DNA of 64,000 nt, from NCBI RefSeq assembly GCF_003725335.1, contig NZ_QIBY01000012.1:1-64000 (forward strand), in the 5' to 3' direction. Shown here in pieces: positions 50,375 through 59,285 of the stretch. The stretch's first letter is position 1; every line of letters begins with the position of its first letter. Source of the DNA: Parvibacter caecicola. Its GTDB lineage: Bacteria > Actinomycetota > Coriobacteriia > Coriobacteriales > Eggerthellaceae. The translations under genes were made by a program, and so were the position numbers. The notes under the pieces were generated by a model. The model had not been told where the DNA came from. It worked only from the letters and a program-made list of their open reading frames with translations, and did not search any database.

Positions 50375-52254
50375 GCAGTCTCCTCGCAAACTTCGGCAAT
50401 CAGCACTTCTTCGGAACGGGGGGCGGGGTCGGAATCCGGGTCCGGCTCGTAAGTCGGCGATTCGTCGGCGGCGGCCTCGGGCAGGCCCGCTTCCGGCAGC
50501 GCCGCCGCAGGGGCCTCAAGCCCCAGCATGGGCGCGGGGTCGGCGCCCCAGGCAAGCACGGGGCGCTTGGGGGCCGCCTCTGCCGCCCTTTCCGCCGCCG
50601 CTTCCGGCGAGAACAGGGCCGTGGCCGCAAAGCCGCACAGGGGCGCCGCGGCCGCCACGGCAAGGGCCGCCCACAAAGCGCCGGCCACTGCGGCAGAGGG
50701 CCACTGCACCAGCGCCGTCAGCACGGCGGAAACCGCAAGCCCGCCAAGCGCCGCCAACAGCGGCCCCGCCAGGCCCCGCTTTCCGGAGACGGCCCGCGCC
50801 AGCAGGCCCGCAGCCGCCGGCAACAGCAGCACGGCCGCCACAGCCGCACCGGGCATGGGCCCCTCCCATTGCCCCGAAGGCGCAGGGAAGGCGGCCGGCA
50901 TGCCGTTTGCCAGCAGGGCGGCGCTGGCCGTCACCGCCAAAAGCACCGCCGCCGAAACCGCCGTCACCAAACCGCGGCTCAATCGCCGGCGGCGGGCGAC
51001 GCGCCGCGACCGCTCGTCCTGGCCGATGGCGCACTCCACCAGCGGCTGGCCCCGCAAGGCGCGGCCGATGTTCTGGCGATAACTGTCGCAAGATCGCCCC
51101 AGAGCGTCGCGCATGGCCGCAGCGGACGGGCGCAGGGGCTGCTGCGGCGCCAAGCAACGGGAAATCGGCTGCTCCAACAGCTGGTCCACCGCGCAAAGGG
51201 CCGTGCGCACCTTGCCCGAAGACGGGGCCGCCTCCAGCGCCGCCGCCTCCTGCCCCACCGCCACCGCCACTTCTGGCTCGCGGGCCAGCACCGCGGCCAT
51301 ATCGGCGGCAGCGGCATGGGCCCCCTCGAACGGGGCGAAGGCCAACTCGGTTTTGATGCGGTAAGCGGAGCGCTGCCCCTGCTGCTCCCGCGCCGCAAAG
51401 CTAAGATCGTAGGGAGGATGCCCTTCCAGCAGGGCGTACACCACGCTGGCGGCCGCGTACACGTCCACCGCCGGCGAGTGGCGCAGCTGGGCCACTTCGG
51501 CCACATCGTCGGTGAGCATCTCCGGCGGGGCGAAATCGGCGGTGGCGCCGCGGGCACCGCCGTAGCGGCCCGTGAGGGACGAATCCCCCTCTTCCCAGAT
51601 GGCGGCCGAACCGAAGTCCACCAAACGCAGCTCGAAGGCGCCCTCCTCCGCCTGATCGGCCAAAGGCACGCGGGAAGTGTCCACCATCACGTTGCGCAGC
51701 GACACGTCCCGATGGGCCAAGCCGCCCTCCACGTAGCTCATACGGGCCAGCAGCTCGAACAAATCGCGTCCCAAGCGGGCCGCCGTGAGCGGCGACAGCC
51801 GCCCCTCATCGTCCACCGCCAGCTGGCGAGCCGCTTGCTGCAGGGTGATGCCCTCTATCCATTCCATAAGGATGACCGGACAGCCCTCCACGGTGGCCCG
51901 CCCGTACAGCCGCGGGAAGCCCTTCAGCTCCGACAGGCGCTGGTGGGTGTCGAATTCGGCGTCGAAGGCGTCCCTCAGCAGCTGCTCCGTGCCCTCGCTC
52001 AGTCCTGGCTGGGACAATCGCAGCCGCTTCAAGGCGAACTGCTCCCCCATGGGGCTTTGCACCCGCATCACCTCGGCCACGCCGCCCGACCGGCACGAGG
52101 CCTCGTCAACGAAGAGCGTGGTGAAGCGGCGCTCGTAACGGCCGTCGTCTTGGGCCGGCCGCGCCACGGGGCAAAACCCCTCCAAGCGCACCAGCCGAAG
52201 CCGCGGAGCCGCTGCCCCCGCCACTTCGACGGCACCCGAAACCGCAAGCCCCAT
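50371..52254 (-). CDS. Membrane Ser/Thr protein kinase
   Basis: A 627-residue protein. Kinase core at about 45-360: invariant Lys in FALKRLRL, HRD-type AHRDVSLRNVMV, DFG in LVDFGSAAIW, and APPEMLT-like FAPPEML. The C-terminal 230 residues carry four hydrophobic segments (about 400-420, 440-470, 490-515, 525-550) and a Pro/Glu/Ala-rich tail. It departs from the plain PknB layout (no PASTA). Starts at the base where the Ser-rich gene stops and overlaps the FHA gene, so operonic coupling is strong. Confidence 0.87.
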   Translation of the reverse strand: MGLAVSGAVEVAGAAAPRLRLVRLEGFCPVARPAQDDGRYERRFTTLFVDEASCRSGGVAEVMRVQSPMGEQFALKRLRLSQPGLSEGTEQLLRDAFDAEFDTHQRLSELKGFPRLYGRATVEGCPVILMEWIEGITLQQAARQLAVDDEGRLSPLTAARLGRDLFELLARMSYVEGGLAHRDVSLRNVMVDTSRVPLADQAEEGAFELRLVDFGSAAIWEEGDSSLTGRYGGARGATADFAPPEMLTDDVAEVAQLRHSPAVDVYAAASVVYALLEGHPPYDLSFAAREQQGQRSAYRIKTELAFAPFEGAHAAAADMAAVLAREPEVAVAVGQEAAALEAAPSSGKVRTALCAVDQLLEQPISRCLAPQQPLRPSAAAMRDALGRSCDSYRQNIGRALRGQPLVECAIGQDERSRRVARRRRLSRGLVTAVSAAVLLAVTASAALLANGMPAAFPAPSGQWEGPMPGAAVAAVLLLPAAAGLLARAVSGKRGLAGPLLAALGGLAVSAVLTALVQWPSAAVAGALWAALAVAAAAPLCGFAATALFSPEAAAERAAEAAPKRPVLAWGADPAPMLGLEAPAAALPEAGLPEAAADESPTYEPDPDSDPAPRSEEVLIAEVCEETA

Positions 52255-53486
52255 CAGGGCTTCACCTTCTTCAGGTAGCCCTCATATTCCTGCAAGCGCT
52301 TCGGTTGGCCGTCCGAGCCCATCTCTATCTTCCCTTGCCACGAAGAGGGGTTCTCCGCCGGGTCCGCCAACCGCATGTTGGCCGCCCAGGCATTGTCGAG
52401 TTCGTACAGGTAGTCCACCAACTTGCCGTAACTGCTGCTGACAGCGCCGTAATTGGGAGAGTAGCGCGAGCAGTTGTATATGCCGCCACCGCCTATGTCG
52501 CAGGCCACGCCCATCTTCGAGATGAAGGCCTGGTTCGCCACCTGGATGTTGTACATGAGCTTCGAGATACCTTGGAGAGCGCTTCGCCGCGTCTCCACAT
52601 CGGCGGTCATGGAATACTTGTCATAGGCGGCCTGGTACTGGCGCACCTGATTGCCGTAGTCCTTCACGATGTCGTACTCGGCCACCACCACTTTGCGGAT
52701 GCGCTCTTCCATCTCAGGGCTCAGGCCGTTTTCCTCAGGGCCTTCGGGGTAGTACTTCTTGGGCTCTTCGGGCTGGGGCGCCGAAGAACTGCCCGATGAG
52801 GAACCGGACGACGAGCCGGAGGAGGATCCGGACGAACCGGAAGAACCCGATGAGCCGGAAGAAGAGCCGCCGGAACCGCTGCCGGACGAAGAGGTGGCAT
52901 TGTTGGACGAGTTGCCGCCCGAAGACGAACCGCCCGATGACGCGCCGCCATTCGAACCCGAAGAGCCAGTCGATGAGCCGTTTGACTTGCCACTGGTGGG
53001 ATCGGGCATGTTCTCGGCGCTGCCGCCCCGGTAGGTTGGCATCGCCGCTCCGTAGTCGATGTTCGCAGGGGCGCCCGCAGCGGCCGCAGCCCCGTCGGCG
53101 GCCCCGTCGGCGGCACCCTGCTCGCCCTCCGCCGAAACCTCGCCCTCATCGGCAGCGCCGTCGGCTGGGGCATCGGCATCTTCCCCGCCCGTGACCGCAA
53201 GGCCTTCCCCCGGTCCGTCGCCGTCCGGCCGACCGTAGTTGCCAGAAGGAGCGCCAGCGCCGTCCGGCGCCGCGGAGGCGTCCTCGGGCACCACCCCTTC
53301 CGCCTGCAGCCGCTGCATCAGCGGGCTTTCCGACGCCAGCCCCGGAACAGCCGCCAGATAAGTGGCCGCCCCGCCCGCCAGGAGCACCAGCAGAAACACC
53401 AGCGCGCACGCCAGCGTGTTCGGCAGCGTGGCCCACCGGTAGGCACGGCCCACGATGGGCCATTTGTTCAGCGAATCCCCAGCCAA
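52254..53486 (-). CDS. Membrane-anchored Ser/Gly-rich protein of kinase operon
   Basis: A 410-residue protein: N-terminal anchor at about 23-47 (ALVFLLVLLAGGAATYL), a long acidic and then Ser/Gly-repeat linker (about 165-240), and a C-terminal soluble domain (about 250-410) with KYYPEGPEENGLSPEMEERI and YNCSRYSPNY. The repeat tract of GSS units is visible at DNA level at 52770-52980. Probably an extracytoplasmic substrate or sensor of the kinase; no family recognised. Confidence 0.75.
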   Translation of the reverse strand: MAGDSLNKWPIVGRAYRWATLPNTLACALVFLLVLLAGGAATYLAAVPGLASESPLMQRLQAEGVVPEDASAAPDGAGAPSGNYGRPDGDGPGEGLAVTGGEDADAPADGAADEGEVSAEGEQGAADGAADGAAAAAGAPANIDYGAAMPTYRGGSAENMPDPTSGKSNGSSTGSSGSNGGASSGGSSSGGNSSNNATSSSGSGSGGSSSGSSGSSGSSGSSSGSSSGSSSGSSSAPQPEEPKKYYPEGPEENGLSPEMEERIRKVVVAEYDIVKDYGNQVRQYQAAYDKYSMTADVETRRSALQGISKLMYNIQVANQAFISKMGVACDIGGGGIYNCSRYSPNYGAVSSSYGKLVDYLYELDNAWAANMRLADPAENPSSWQGKIEMGSDGQPKRLQEYEGYLKKVKP

Positions 53487-53617
53487 AGCCTTCTCCCTCC
53501 GGGCAAAACCATCCGTTTCCTACCCATAAAATGCCCGATGACCTTTTGGGGTAAAATTATAGCGAAAACCACACCGGGGCGGCAGCTTACGCCCCCAACG
53601 GAGCCGAAAGGAACGCC

Positions 53618-54271
53618 ATGAAAGTCCTGTTGGTAAACGGAAGTCCCCGCAAAAACGGCAACACCGACCGCGCGCTGGAAGAATGCGCCGCGGTGCTGAA
53701 CCAAGAAGGCATCGAAACCGAGCTCATCTGGATCGGCGCCCAGGCCATCCGCGGCTGCACCGCCTGCGGCGCCTGCAGCCGCAACGGCGACTGCCGCTGC
53801 ATCTTCGACGACGACATCGTGAACCCCCTCATCCGAAAGGCGGCTGAGGCGGACGGCTACATCTTCGGCAGCCCTGTGTACTACGCCGGGCTGAACGGCA
53901 GCCTGAAATCCCTGATGGACCGTATGTTCTACGCCGGCGGCGCCGTGATGCGCCAGAAGCCGGCGGCCGGCATCGCCTGCGCCCGCCGCGCCGGTGCCAC
54001 CATCACCGCCGACGAAATCAACAAGTTCTTCCAGATCAACGGCATGCCAGTGGTGTCGTCCACCTATTGGAACATCGTGCACGGCCGCGGCGCCGGCGAG
54101 GTGGAAGGCGATGGCGAGGGGCTGCAGACCATGCGCAACCTGGCCCGTTCGATGGCCTGGCTGCTGAAGTGCATCCAAGCGGGCGCCCAGGCGGGCATCA
54201 CCGCCCCCGAGCTGGAGCGGGGCACCATGACCAACATGGTGCGCGGCGACCTCATCGACGGCGCCAACTAG
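53618..54271 (+). CDS. NADPH-dependent FMN reductase / flavodoxin-like protein
   Basis: A 217-residue protein with CGAAAGGAACG before the ATG. Flavin-binding P-loop GSPRKNGNTDRAL at residues 8-20, a cysteine pair CTACGACSRNGDCRC, and GSPVYYAGLNGSLKSLMDRM. This is the iron-sulfur-flavoprotein-like FMN reductase family. Followed 8 bp later by the YbaK gene. Confidence 0.88.
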   Translation: MKVLLVNGSPRKNGNTDRALEECAAVLNQEGIETELIWIGAQAIRGCTACGACSRNGDCRCIFDDDIVNPLIRKAAEADGYIFGSPVYYAGLNGSLKSLMDRMFYAGGAVMRQKPAAGIACARRAGATITADEINKFFQINGMPVVSSTYWNIVHGRGAGEVEGDGEGLQTMRNLARSMAWLLKCIQAGAQAGITAPELERGTMTNMVRGDLIDGAN

Positions 54272-54279
54272 CCGCGCCC

Positions 54280-54765
54280 ATGGCCAAGCACGAGAAAGAC
54301 CCAAAAACCAACGCCATGCGCGCCCTGGAGAACGCCGGGGTGCCCTACAGCCACATCGCCTTCGAGTGCGAGGGGACGCCTTCGGGCACCGATGTAGCCC
54401 GCATGCTGGGGCAGAATCCGGAAGAGGTGTTCAAAACCCTGGTGGCCCAGGGCAAAAGCGGTCAGCACTACGTGTTCATGGTGCCGGTGGCGGAATCGCT
54501 CGACCTGAAAAAGGCGGCTGCGGCGGTGGGCGAGAAATCCATGGCCATGATTCCCCAAAAGGAGCTGTTCCCCCTCACCGGCTACGTGCACGGCGGCTGC
54601 TCGCCCCTGGCCCAGAAAAAGCAATTCCCCACGGTGATGGACGAAACGGCGCTGCTGTTCGACGAGGTGATGTTCTCCGGCGGCCGCATCGGGCTGCAAA
54701 TCCGCACCAACCCCGAAGCGCTGGCCCGCACCATCCCCCTCACCTTCGCCGACCTCACCGAATAA
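54280..54765 (+). CDS. ybaK: Cys-tRNA(Pro)/Cys-tRNA(Cys) deacylase YbaK
   Basis: A 161-residue protein from ATG 54280. Family features: KTNAMRALENAGVPYSHIAF, a catalytic Lys in VFKTLVAQGKSG, GYVHGGCSPLAQKKQFPTVM, and FSGGRIGLQIRTNPEAL. It clears mischarged Cys-tRNA(Pro). Eight bp after the FMN reductase, likely co-transcribed. Confidence 0.93.
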   Translation: MAKHEKDPKTNAMRALENAGVPYSHIAFECEGTPSGTDVARMLGQNPEEVFKTLVAQGKSGQHYVFMVPVAESLDLKKAAAAVGEKSMAMIPQKELFPLTGYVHGGCSPLAQKKQFPTVMDETALLFDEVMFSGGRIGLQIRTNPEALARTIPLTFADLTE

Positions 54766-54800
54766 GGCAACGCCCGGTCAGGGCGGGCGCGCGATCCCTT

Positions 54801-54894
54801 CGTAGGGCAGACATTCTATGCCTGCCTGGGCCGCAAGCATCTGCGGGTCGTCGGCTTAGGCAGAGATAGAATCTCTGCCCTACGATTTATCCCG
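54801..54894. repeat. Palindromic interspersed repeat, copy 1
   Basis: About 94 bp with imperfect terminal inverted repeats of about 28 bp, CGTAGGGCAGACATTCTATG at the left against the complement of AGAATCTCTGCCCTACG at the right. The second copy at 63147-63230 is about 85% alike by eye. Neither encodes a protein. MITE or REP-like element of the chromosome. Confidence 0.8.
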
Positions 54895-54935
54895 TCCCTG
54901 GGTCTTCCGGGCCAAAAACCCGTCGGTCAGGACGT

Positions 54936-55050
54936 GCGAGCGAGGCGCATTGTGGTGCCCGTAATTGCCTTGAAGGGCGGCCGAGCGTGCTTCGCACGTG
55001 AGGGAAAGCCCTGAAAGGCAAGGACGGGTGGCCACAGTGCGCCGCAGCGC
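54936..55050. repeat. Long imperfect hairpin next to copy 1
   Basis: Left arm 54936-54977 (GCGAGCGAGGCGCATTGTGG...) pairs imperfectly over about 42 bases with 55007-55050, with an inner GCGTGC/GCACGT hairpin at 54985-54998. With copy 1 it fills the 300-bp gap before the L,D-transpeptidase. Confidence 0.5.
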
Positions 55051-55057
55051 CGAGTGG

Positions 55058-55082
55058 TTCCGCGGTTTGGAAAACCGCGGAA
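55058..55082 (-). terminator. Hairpin after L,D-transpeptidase gene
   Basis: TTCCGCGGTT/AACCGCGGAA perfect arms. Lies 5 bp beyond the stop of the gene on the minus strand. There is no T run on that strand, so terminator activity is unsure. Confidence 0.45.
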
Positions 55083-55086
55083 CAGC

Positions 55087-56703
55087 CTATTCGTGGGTGA
55101 TTACCGGCAGTCCTACCCAGATCAGCTCGTGCAGCTCCTTCGCCTTCTTGGTGGGAAGGTTGATGCAGCCGCGGCTGCCGTTCTTGTGGTAGATGTCGCC
55201 GCCAAATTCGGTGCGCCAATCGCAGTCGTGTAGCCCCACCAGGTTGCCGTCGAAGGGCATCCAGTACTCCACCGGAGCCTCGTAGGTGATGGTCTTGCCG
55301 TCTTCCTCGTAGCCTTTCAGCACCGATGCGCCGTTGTTGGTCTTGATGTAGAACACTCCCAGCGGCGTCTCGTTGCCGTCCTTGCCGCTCACGAAGTCGG
55401 TTTCCCAAATGATCTTGCCGTCTTTGTAGAAGCGGGCGTGCTGCTCGGTGATGTCCACGTCGATGTAGCTGTCGCCCCAATCGGCCTTGCCCTTGCCGTT
55501 CCACTCGGCAGCCTTGCGGTTGATGGGAGGCTCGATCTGCCCCTGGGTGCCGTTCTTCACCGCTTCGCGCACCATGTCCTTGGTGTTAGAGGTGTGGATG
55601 TACCAGCCATAATCGCCGCCCGACACCGTGATCTTCTTGCCGTCGGGGCGCGTGTAGGTGCGCTCGGTGCCCACCGTTTCGCTGTTCTCCACGAAGGCTT
55701 CCACCCAGGCGTCCAGCGCGGCATCGTCGAAGCTCACCGTGCCGTCCTCCCCCAGGCTCACCCAGCTTTTCAACTGCTCTTTGCCCAGATGGGCCGCCTC
55801 GGTGCCCCCCACCATGAGGGCCAAGTCGGCGGAAATCAGCTTGTTGGCCTCATCGGCCGTGGCGTGCAGCCCCTCGTCATTCACCAGCACCTTTGGCTGC
55901 TGCACCACGTCGGCATCCAGGGTCACCGCGGCGGAAAACTCCGCCACCGCCTGGGCCACCGCCTCAAGCACCGCTTCGCCGTTCAGAGTGTTGCCCATCA
56001 CCGAGGGCATCACCTGGTACTCCCCCGCTTCTTCGTTGTAGGCCACGTAGGCGTCCTGCGGGGCAGTGGCCGTAGCGTTGAACTTCTCCACCTCGGAGTT
56101 CAACGCGGTGGACAGCGTGTCCATGTCCCCCAGCGAATACTCTAGGTTATGGGAAAGGTCATGACCTGCGAACACCTCGGCGGGCCAGGCCCACGGGCTG
56201 AAGGTGTCGTGCATCTTGCGAGCGATAGAGGCCACGTCCTGAGCGATGCCGGTTTGGCGGCCGGTGAGGGTGAAGTCCATTCCCTGCCCCTTCACCTGGA
56301 TGGAGTAGTCATCCAGCCGCTGCTGCAGCAATTGTTCCACCTGCTGCACCGACATCATGGACAGATCCTGCCCCACCATCTTAGTGTGAGGGTAGAACAG
56401 CGAGGAGAACACCGCCACGCCGGCCAGGTAGGCCGCCAGCAGAAGGCCCGCAATCACCGCCAGCACGATGAGCGCGATGCGACGCCCCTTGCTTTTCTGG
56501 GGGGCCATGTTGAACTGGCGCTCGGCAGGGGGCTGGGCGTACAGCGTGCCCTCGGGCGATGTGGAATAGCGGGCATCGAAAGCCGACACCATGCGCCGAC
56601 TTTCATCAGGGGAAACAGTGCCGAAGGAAGAGGTGCGCCCCGGTGCGTGCGCCCCGTCGTCAACCCTAGCATGCTTACTGTGTTTAGGTGGTGTGTTTGC
56701 CAT
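55087..56703 (-). CDS. L,D-transpeptidase (YkuD) with VanW-like PG-binding region
   Basis: A 538-residue protein; ATG at 56703 follows GAGAGAGAC. Disordered cytosolic start, one membrane anchor at about 78-100 (IALIVLAVIAGLLLAAYLA), two PG_binding_4-type domains (about 110-320), then a YkuD catalytic domain with HDCDWRTEFGGDIYHKNGSR and GCINLPTKKA, catalytic Cys in SRGCINLP. It makes 3-3 cross-links in peptidoglycan or attaches proteins. Its native D,D-independent cross-linking could matter beside glycopeptide resistance, which is speculation. Confidence 0.9.
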   Translation of the reverse strand: MANTPPKHSKHARVDDGAHAPGRTSSFGTVSPDESRRMVSAFDARYSTSPEGTLYAQPPAERQFNMAPQKSKGRRIALIVLAVIAGLLLAAYLAGVAVFSSLFYPHTKMVGQDLSMMSVQQVEQLLQQRLDDYSIQVKGQGMDFTLTGRQTGIAQDVASIARKMHDTFSPWAWPAEVFAGHDLSHNLEYSLGDMDTLSTALNSEVEKFNATATAPQDAYVAYNEEAGEYQVMPSVMGNTLNGEAVLEAVAQAVAEFSAAVTLDADVVQQPKVLVNDEGLHATADEANKLISADLALMVGGTEAAHLGKEQLKSWVSLGEDGTVSFDDAALDAWVEAFVENSETVGTERTYTRPDGKKITVSGGDYGWYIHTSNTKDMVREAVKNGTQGQIEPPINRKAAEWNGKGKADWGDSYIDVDITEQHARFYKDGKIIWETDFVSGKDGNETPLGVFYIKTNNGASVLKGYEEDGKTITYEAPVEYWMPFDGNLVGLHDCDWRTEFGGDIYHKNGSRGCINLPTKKAKELHELIWVGLPVITHE

Positions 56704-57013
56704 TGTCTCTCTCGATATATCAACGTTCGTGCCGCAGGGGAAATTGTACCCAACGGACACGGAGGCGGTACAGGTTTTTCCAGCGAAAGGACGCCCCTTC
56801 CGCCGCCTTGCAAACTTTCTCACATCCCGTCCCCAGGTGGGAGGGCCCTTGCCTTTAATCACAGTCTATCCACGAACTTCTTGACAAGCCTTAAGAGGCG
56901 CTTAAACTAATTACTTTCCGGAAACGGCAATTGCCCTTCCGTCCATTAAACGAAGGCCCTGCGGCTTTTGTGACGCGAAACGCGGCGCAATTCCGCCGGA
57001 GCCGCCACGAGAA

Positions 57014-57383
57014 GGGGGCGACTGGTTTCGACAAGGTAAGTTCGATGTGAGGAGCAGGTCGTGGTCTCCTCGCCACGTTAAACAGGGGTACCGTCAATTT
57101 AATTGGCAAGAAATCTTTCCAGAGCGCTCCGGCGCTCGCCATGGCTGCTTAATCGCGCCTGGCTGTCAATCCCGGAACTTCCCCGCTCCGGGTGCGGCAT
57201 CAACCTCAGGGGAATGCTCCTTGGCACGTAGTTCGTATAGCCAAGGCTAAGACTGAACGAGCTCGGGGCGGCAACGCGTGTGCGTGTGCCAAGCCGCCCT
57301 CAAACCCCGATCACGTACTAAGCTTGTAGTGCCTTGCAGAGAATTTAGTTTGGACCGGAGTTCGATTCTCCGCGCCTCCACCA
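57014..57383 (+). ncRNA. ssrA: Transfer-messenger RNA (tmRNA)
   Basis: 5' end GGGGGCGACTGGTTTCGAC pairs with 3' CGCCTCC A CCA to form the tRNA-like acceptor stem; T arm GGAGTTCGATTCTCC is present. The reading frame before the TAA at 57150 ends ...KSFQSAPALAMAA, a plausible degradation tag. About 370 nt, the usual size. Terminator at 57393-57426. Rescues stalled ribosomes with SmpB. Confidence 0.95.
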
Positions 57384-57392
57384 GCATACAAA

Positions 57393-57426
57393 ACGGGCCC
57401 CTCGCCGCACATGGCAAGGGGCCCGT
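57393..57426. terminator. Terminator of tmRNA
   Basis: ACGGGCCCCTCGCC/GGCAAGGGGCCCGT arms with loop of six, followed by TTCATT. The opposite-strand small gene also ends just beyond, so it may serve both. Confidence 0.8.
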
Positions 57427-57454
57427 TCATTCAGCGCACAAATGCGCTCGAGTT

Positions 57455-57751
57455 TTAGTAGTACATTGACAGAGAGGCAACAGCGACCATGCTGAGCACA
57501 AAGGCGGCAATGCTCAGAACGATGCCCGCGATGACGCTCACCAGCGCGCCGATGCCGGCGGCCTTGGCGGTTTTGGGCTTGGTGTCCTTCCAAACCAGGA
57601 ACAAAATCAGGCCCACCAGGGGAATGAGAAAGCCCAGAAAGCCCCAGCCAAATCCGCCGTTGTCCACTACGGGGGCAGCAGCCTGCTGATAAACCGGCTG
57701 CGGCTGGTACACCTGGTTGTCGGGATTGGCAACCTGATACGGTTCGGTCAT
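57455..57751 (-). CDS. Small DUF4190-like membrane protein
   Basis: A 98-residue protein with AAAGGACATATC before the ATG. Gln/Pro/Tyr-rich cytosolic start (NQVYQPQPVYQQ), then two membrane segments (about 33-53 and 65-95) separated by WKDTKPKTAK. Similar small proteins are widespread in Actinobacteria; role unknown. Confidence 0.75.
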   Translation of the reverse strand: MTEPYQVANPDNQVYQPQPVYQQAAAPVVDNGGFGWGFLGFLIPLVGLILFLVWKDTKPKTAKAAGIGALVSVIAGIVLSIAAFVLSMVAVASLSMYY

Positions 57752-57920
57752 GATATGTCCTTTCTCCATTTTCCTCTTACCCTCTGGCCCCACGGCAAAA
57801 AAGGCTTCCCGATTATCTCCGAACAACCTCGAACCGTCAACGAAAAAACACTCGCTGGCGCTGGGAGCCGAGCAAAACCCCGCCCTTGCAACGACGTCCC
57901 CCTGTCACGCCCCGTCGGCC

Positions 57921-59285
57921 CTAAGTGTGCAGGGTGCTGGTGCGCACGCCTTCATCGATGGCGCGGTTGCACTGCTCGTCTAAGCGGAACGCCGCCTCTT
58001 CCGGGCTTACGTTGCCTTTCAGCAAATCGCGAATCACCTGGTGGAACACCTCACGCACCGCTCGAGTGTCCGGGTTGCTGCCGGTGAAATCCACCACATG
58101 GCCGCTGTTGGACTGGAACAGGTCGTAATAGGGAATGGCGTTGCCGTGGCGCTGGGACACCGCCTTCGACGCCGGTAGCGTGCCCGCGGAATAGTCCAGC
58201 CACTGGGAGCTGTTGTAGACGAACGACAGGAAGTCCTTGGCCAGCTGCACTTTCTCGGGGCTGCCGGAATCGAACACCTCGAAACCCGACACGAACATGG
58301 TGGCGCAGCCGTCGCCGTCCACGCCGCCGGGAAAGTTCACCAGCCCCACGCTGTCGCCGTAGCGACTCACCGACGCGTTGTTCAGCATGTAAATGGCCAG
58401 CTGGCCGTTGCGGAACAAACTGGAGCAGTCCTCGATTTCCAAATTCTCCGCATGGGGTGGCCACCAACCGCGCGCCACCCCTTCCTGCAGCTTGCGCAGC
58501 GCCGCGATGCCCTCCGGCCGCGAAAGGCAGAAGCGCCCCTCGTCGTTGAAGAACGGCGAGCCCTGCGACCGCAACAGCGTCATGATGTGGGTGTCGCCCT
58601 GGGAAATGGCGGCGTACATCATCATGGGATACGTGCCCTCGGGCAGGTTTGCCGCCAGCGCGTCCAGCACCTCGTCCCACTCCTGAATGCTCCACGACTG
58701 GATAACCCCATCGCGGATGAACCGCTCCAGCCCCGCTTGGCGCATCAGCTCCTTGTTGTAGGCCAAAACGTTTTGGCGCGACAGGTAGGGCATCATGTAC
58801 ACGCGGCCTTCGATGGTGCTCAAATCCCACAGCAGGTCGTAGATATCGTTGCGCACCGCAGGGCTCACCACGTCGTCCAGCGGCACCACGCGCCCGGTGT
58901 GGATATAGGTGGACATGTTGAAGTAATCGCCGTACAGGATGTCCACCGCGCGATCGGTGTCGAAGCAGTTCACGATGGCGCTGTCGTAGCCGTTCTGCTC
59001 GAACACCTCCACCTCCAGCTGCACAGGCGTCGGACTGGCCTGCTCGAAGGCGCGGGCCATGGCGGTTATCACCTGGCTCACTTCGTTGATGGAGTCGTCG
59101 AACACCACGTCGTGGCCGGTGCGAGGCACCTTCACCAGCAGCCGCGTGGGCTGGGCCGACCGCGTTGCGCCCCTGCTGCAGCCCGGCAGGGCCAGCGCGC
59201 CAGAGACCCCCAGGGCCGCCGCCCCGAAAAGCCCCAGGGCGCTGCGGCGGGTCATGGCGCGCGACAACAGGCCCCTATTGTTCAT
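57921..59285 (-). CDS. Extracellular solute-binding lipoprotein
   Basis: A 454-residue family 1 type solute-binding protein. N-terminus MTRRSALGLFGAAALGVSGA ends in lipobox LPGC, with a twin-arginine-like RR. Typical family stretches include VNCFDTDRAVDILYGDYFNM and AKDFLSFVYNSSQWLDYSAG. No permease or ATPase genes are near; instead its start overlaps the end of the hybrid kinase by 11 bp, so it probably feeds a ligand signal to that kinase. Confidence 0.88.
   Translation of the reverse strand: MNNRGLLSRAMTRRSALGLFGAAALGVSGALALPGCSRGATRSAQPTRLLVKVPRTGHDVVFDDSINEVSQVITAMARAFEQASPTPVQLEVEVFEQNGYDSAIVNCFDTDRAVDILYGDYFNMSTYIHTGRVVPLDDVVSPAVRNDIYDLLWDLSTIEGRVYMMPYLSRQNVLAYNKELMRQAGLERFIRDGVIQSWSIQEWDEVLDALAANLPEGTYPMMMYAAISQGDTHIMTLLRSQGSPFFNDEGRFCLSRPEGIAALRKLQEGVARGWWPPHAENLEIEDCSSLFRNGQLAIYMLNNASVSRYGDSVGLVNFPGGVDGDGCATMFVSGFEVFDSGSPEKVQLAKDFLSFVYNSSQWLDYSAGTLPASKAVSQRHGNAIPYYDLFQSNSGHVVDFTGSNPDTRAVREVFHQVIRDLLKGNVSPEEAAFRLDEQCNRAIDEGVRTSTLHT

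Noticed and set aside
52770..52980. Possible tandem-repeat or CRISPR-like array
   Set aside because: Regular pattern comes from Ser/Gly codons in a gene; no spacers or constant repeats. No CRISPR array was seen anywhere in the window.
52759..53034. Plus-strand acidic Glu/Pro repeat ORF
   Set aside because: It is the complement of the GSS repeat tract in the minus-strand exported protein.
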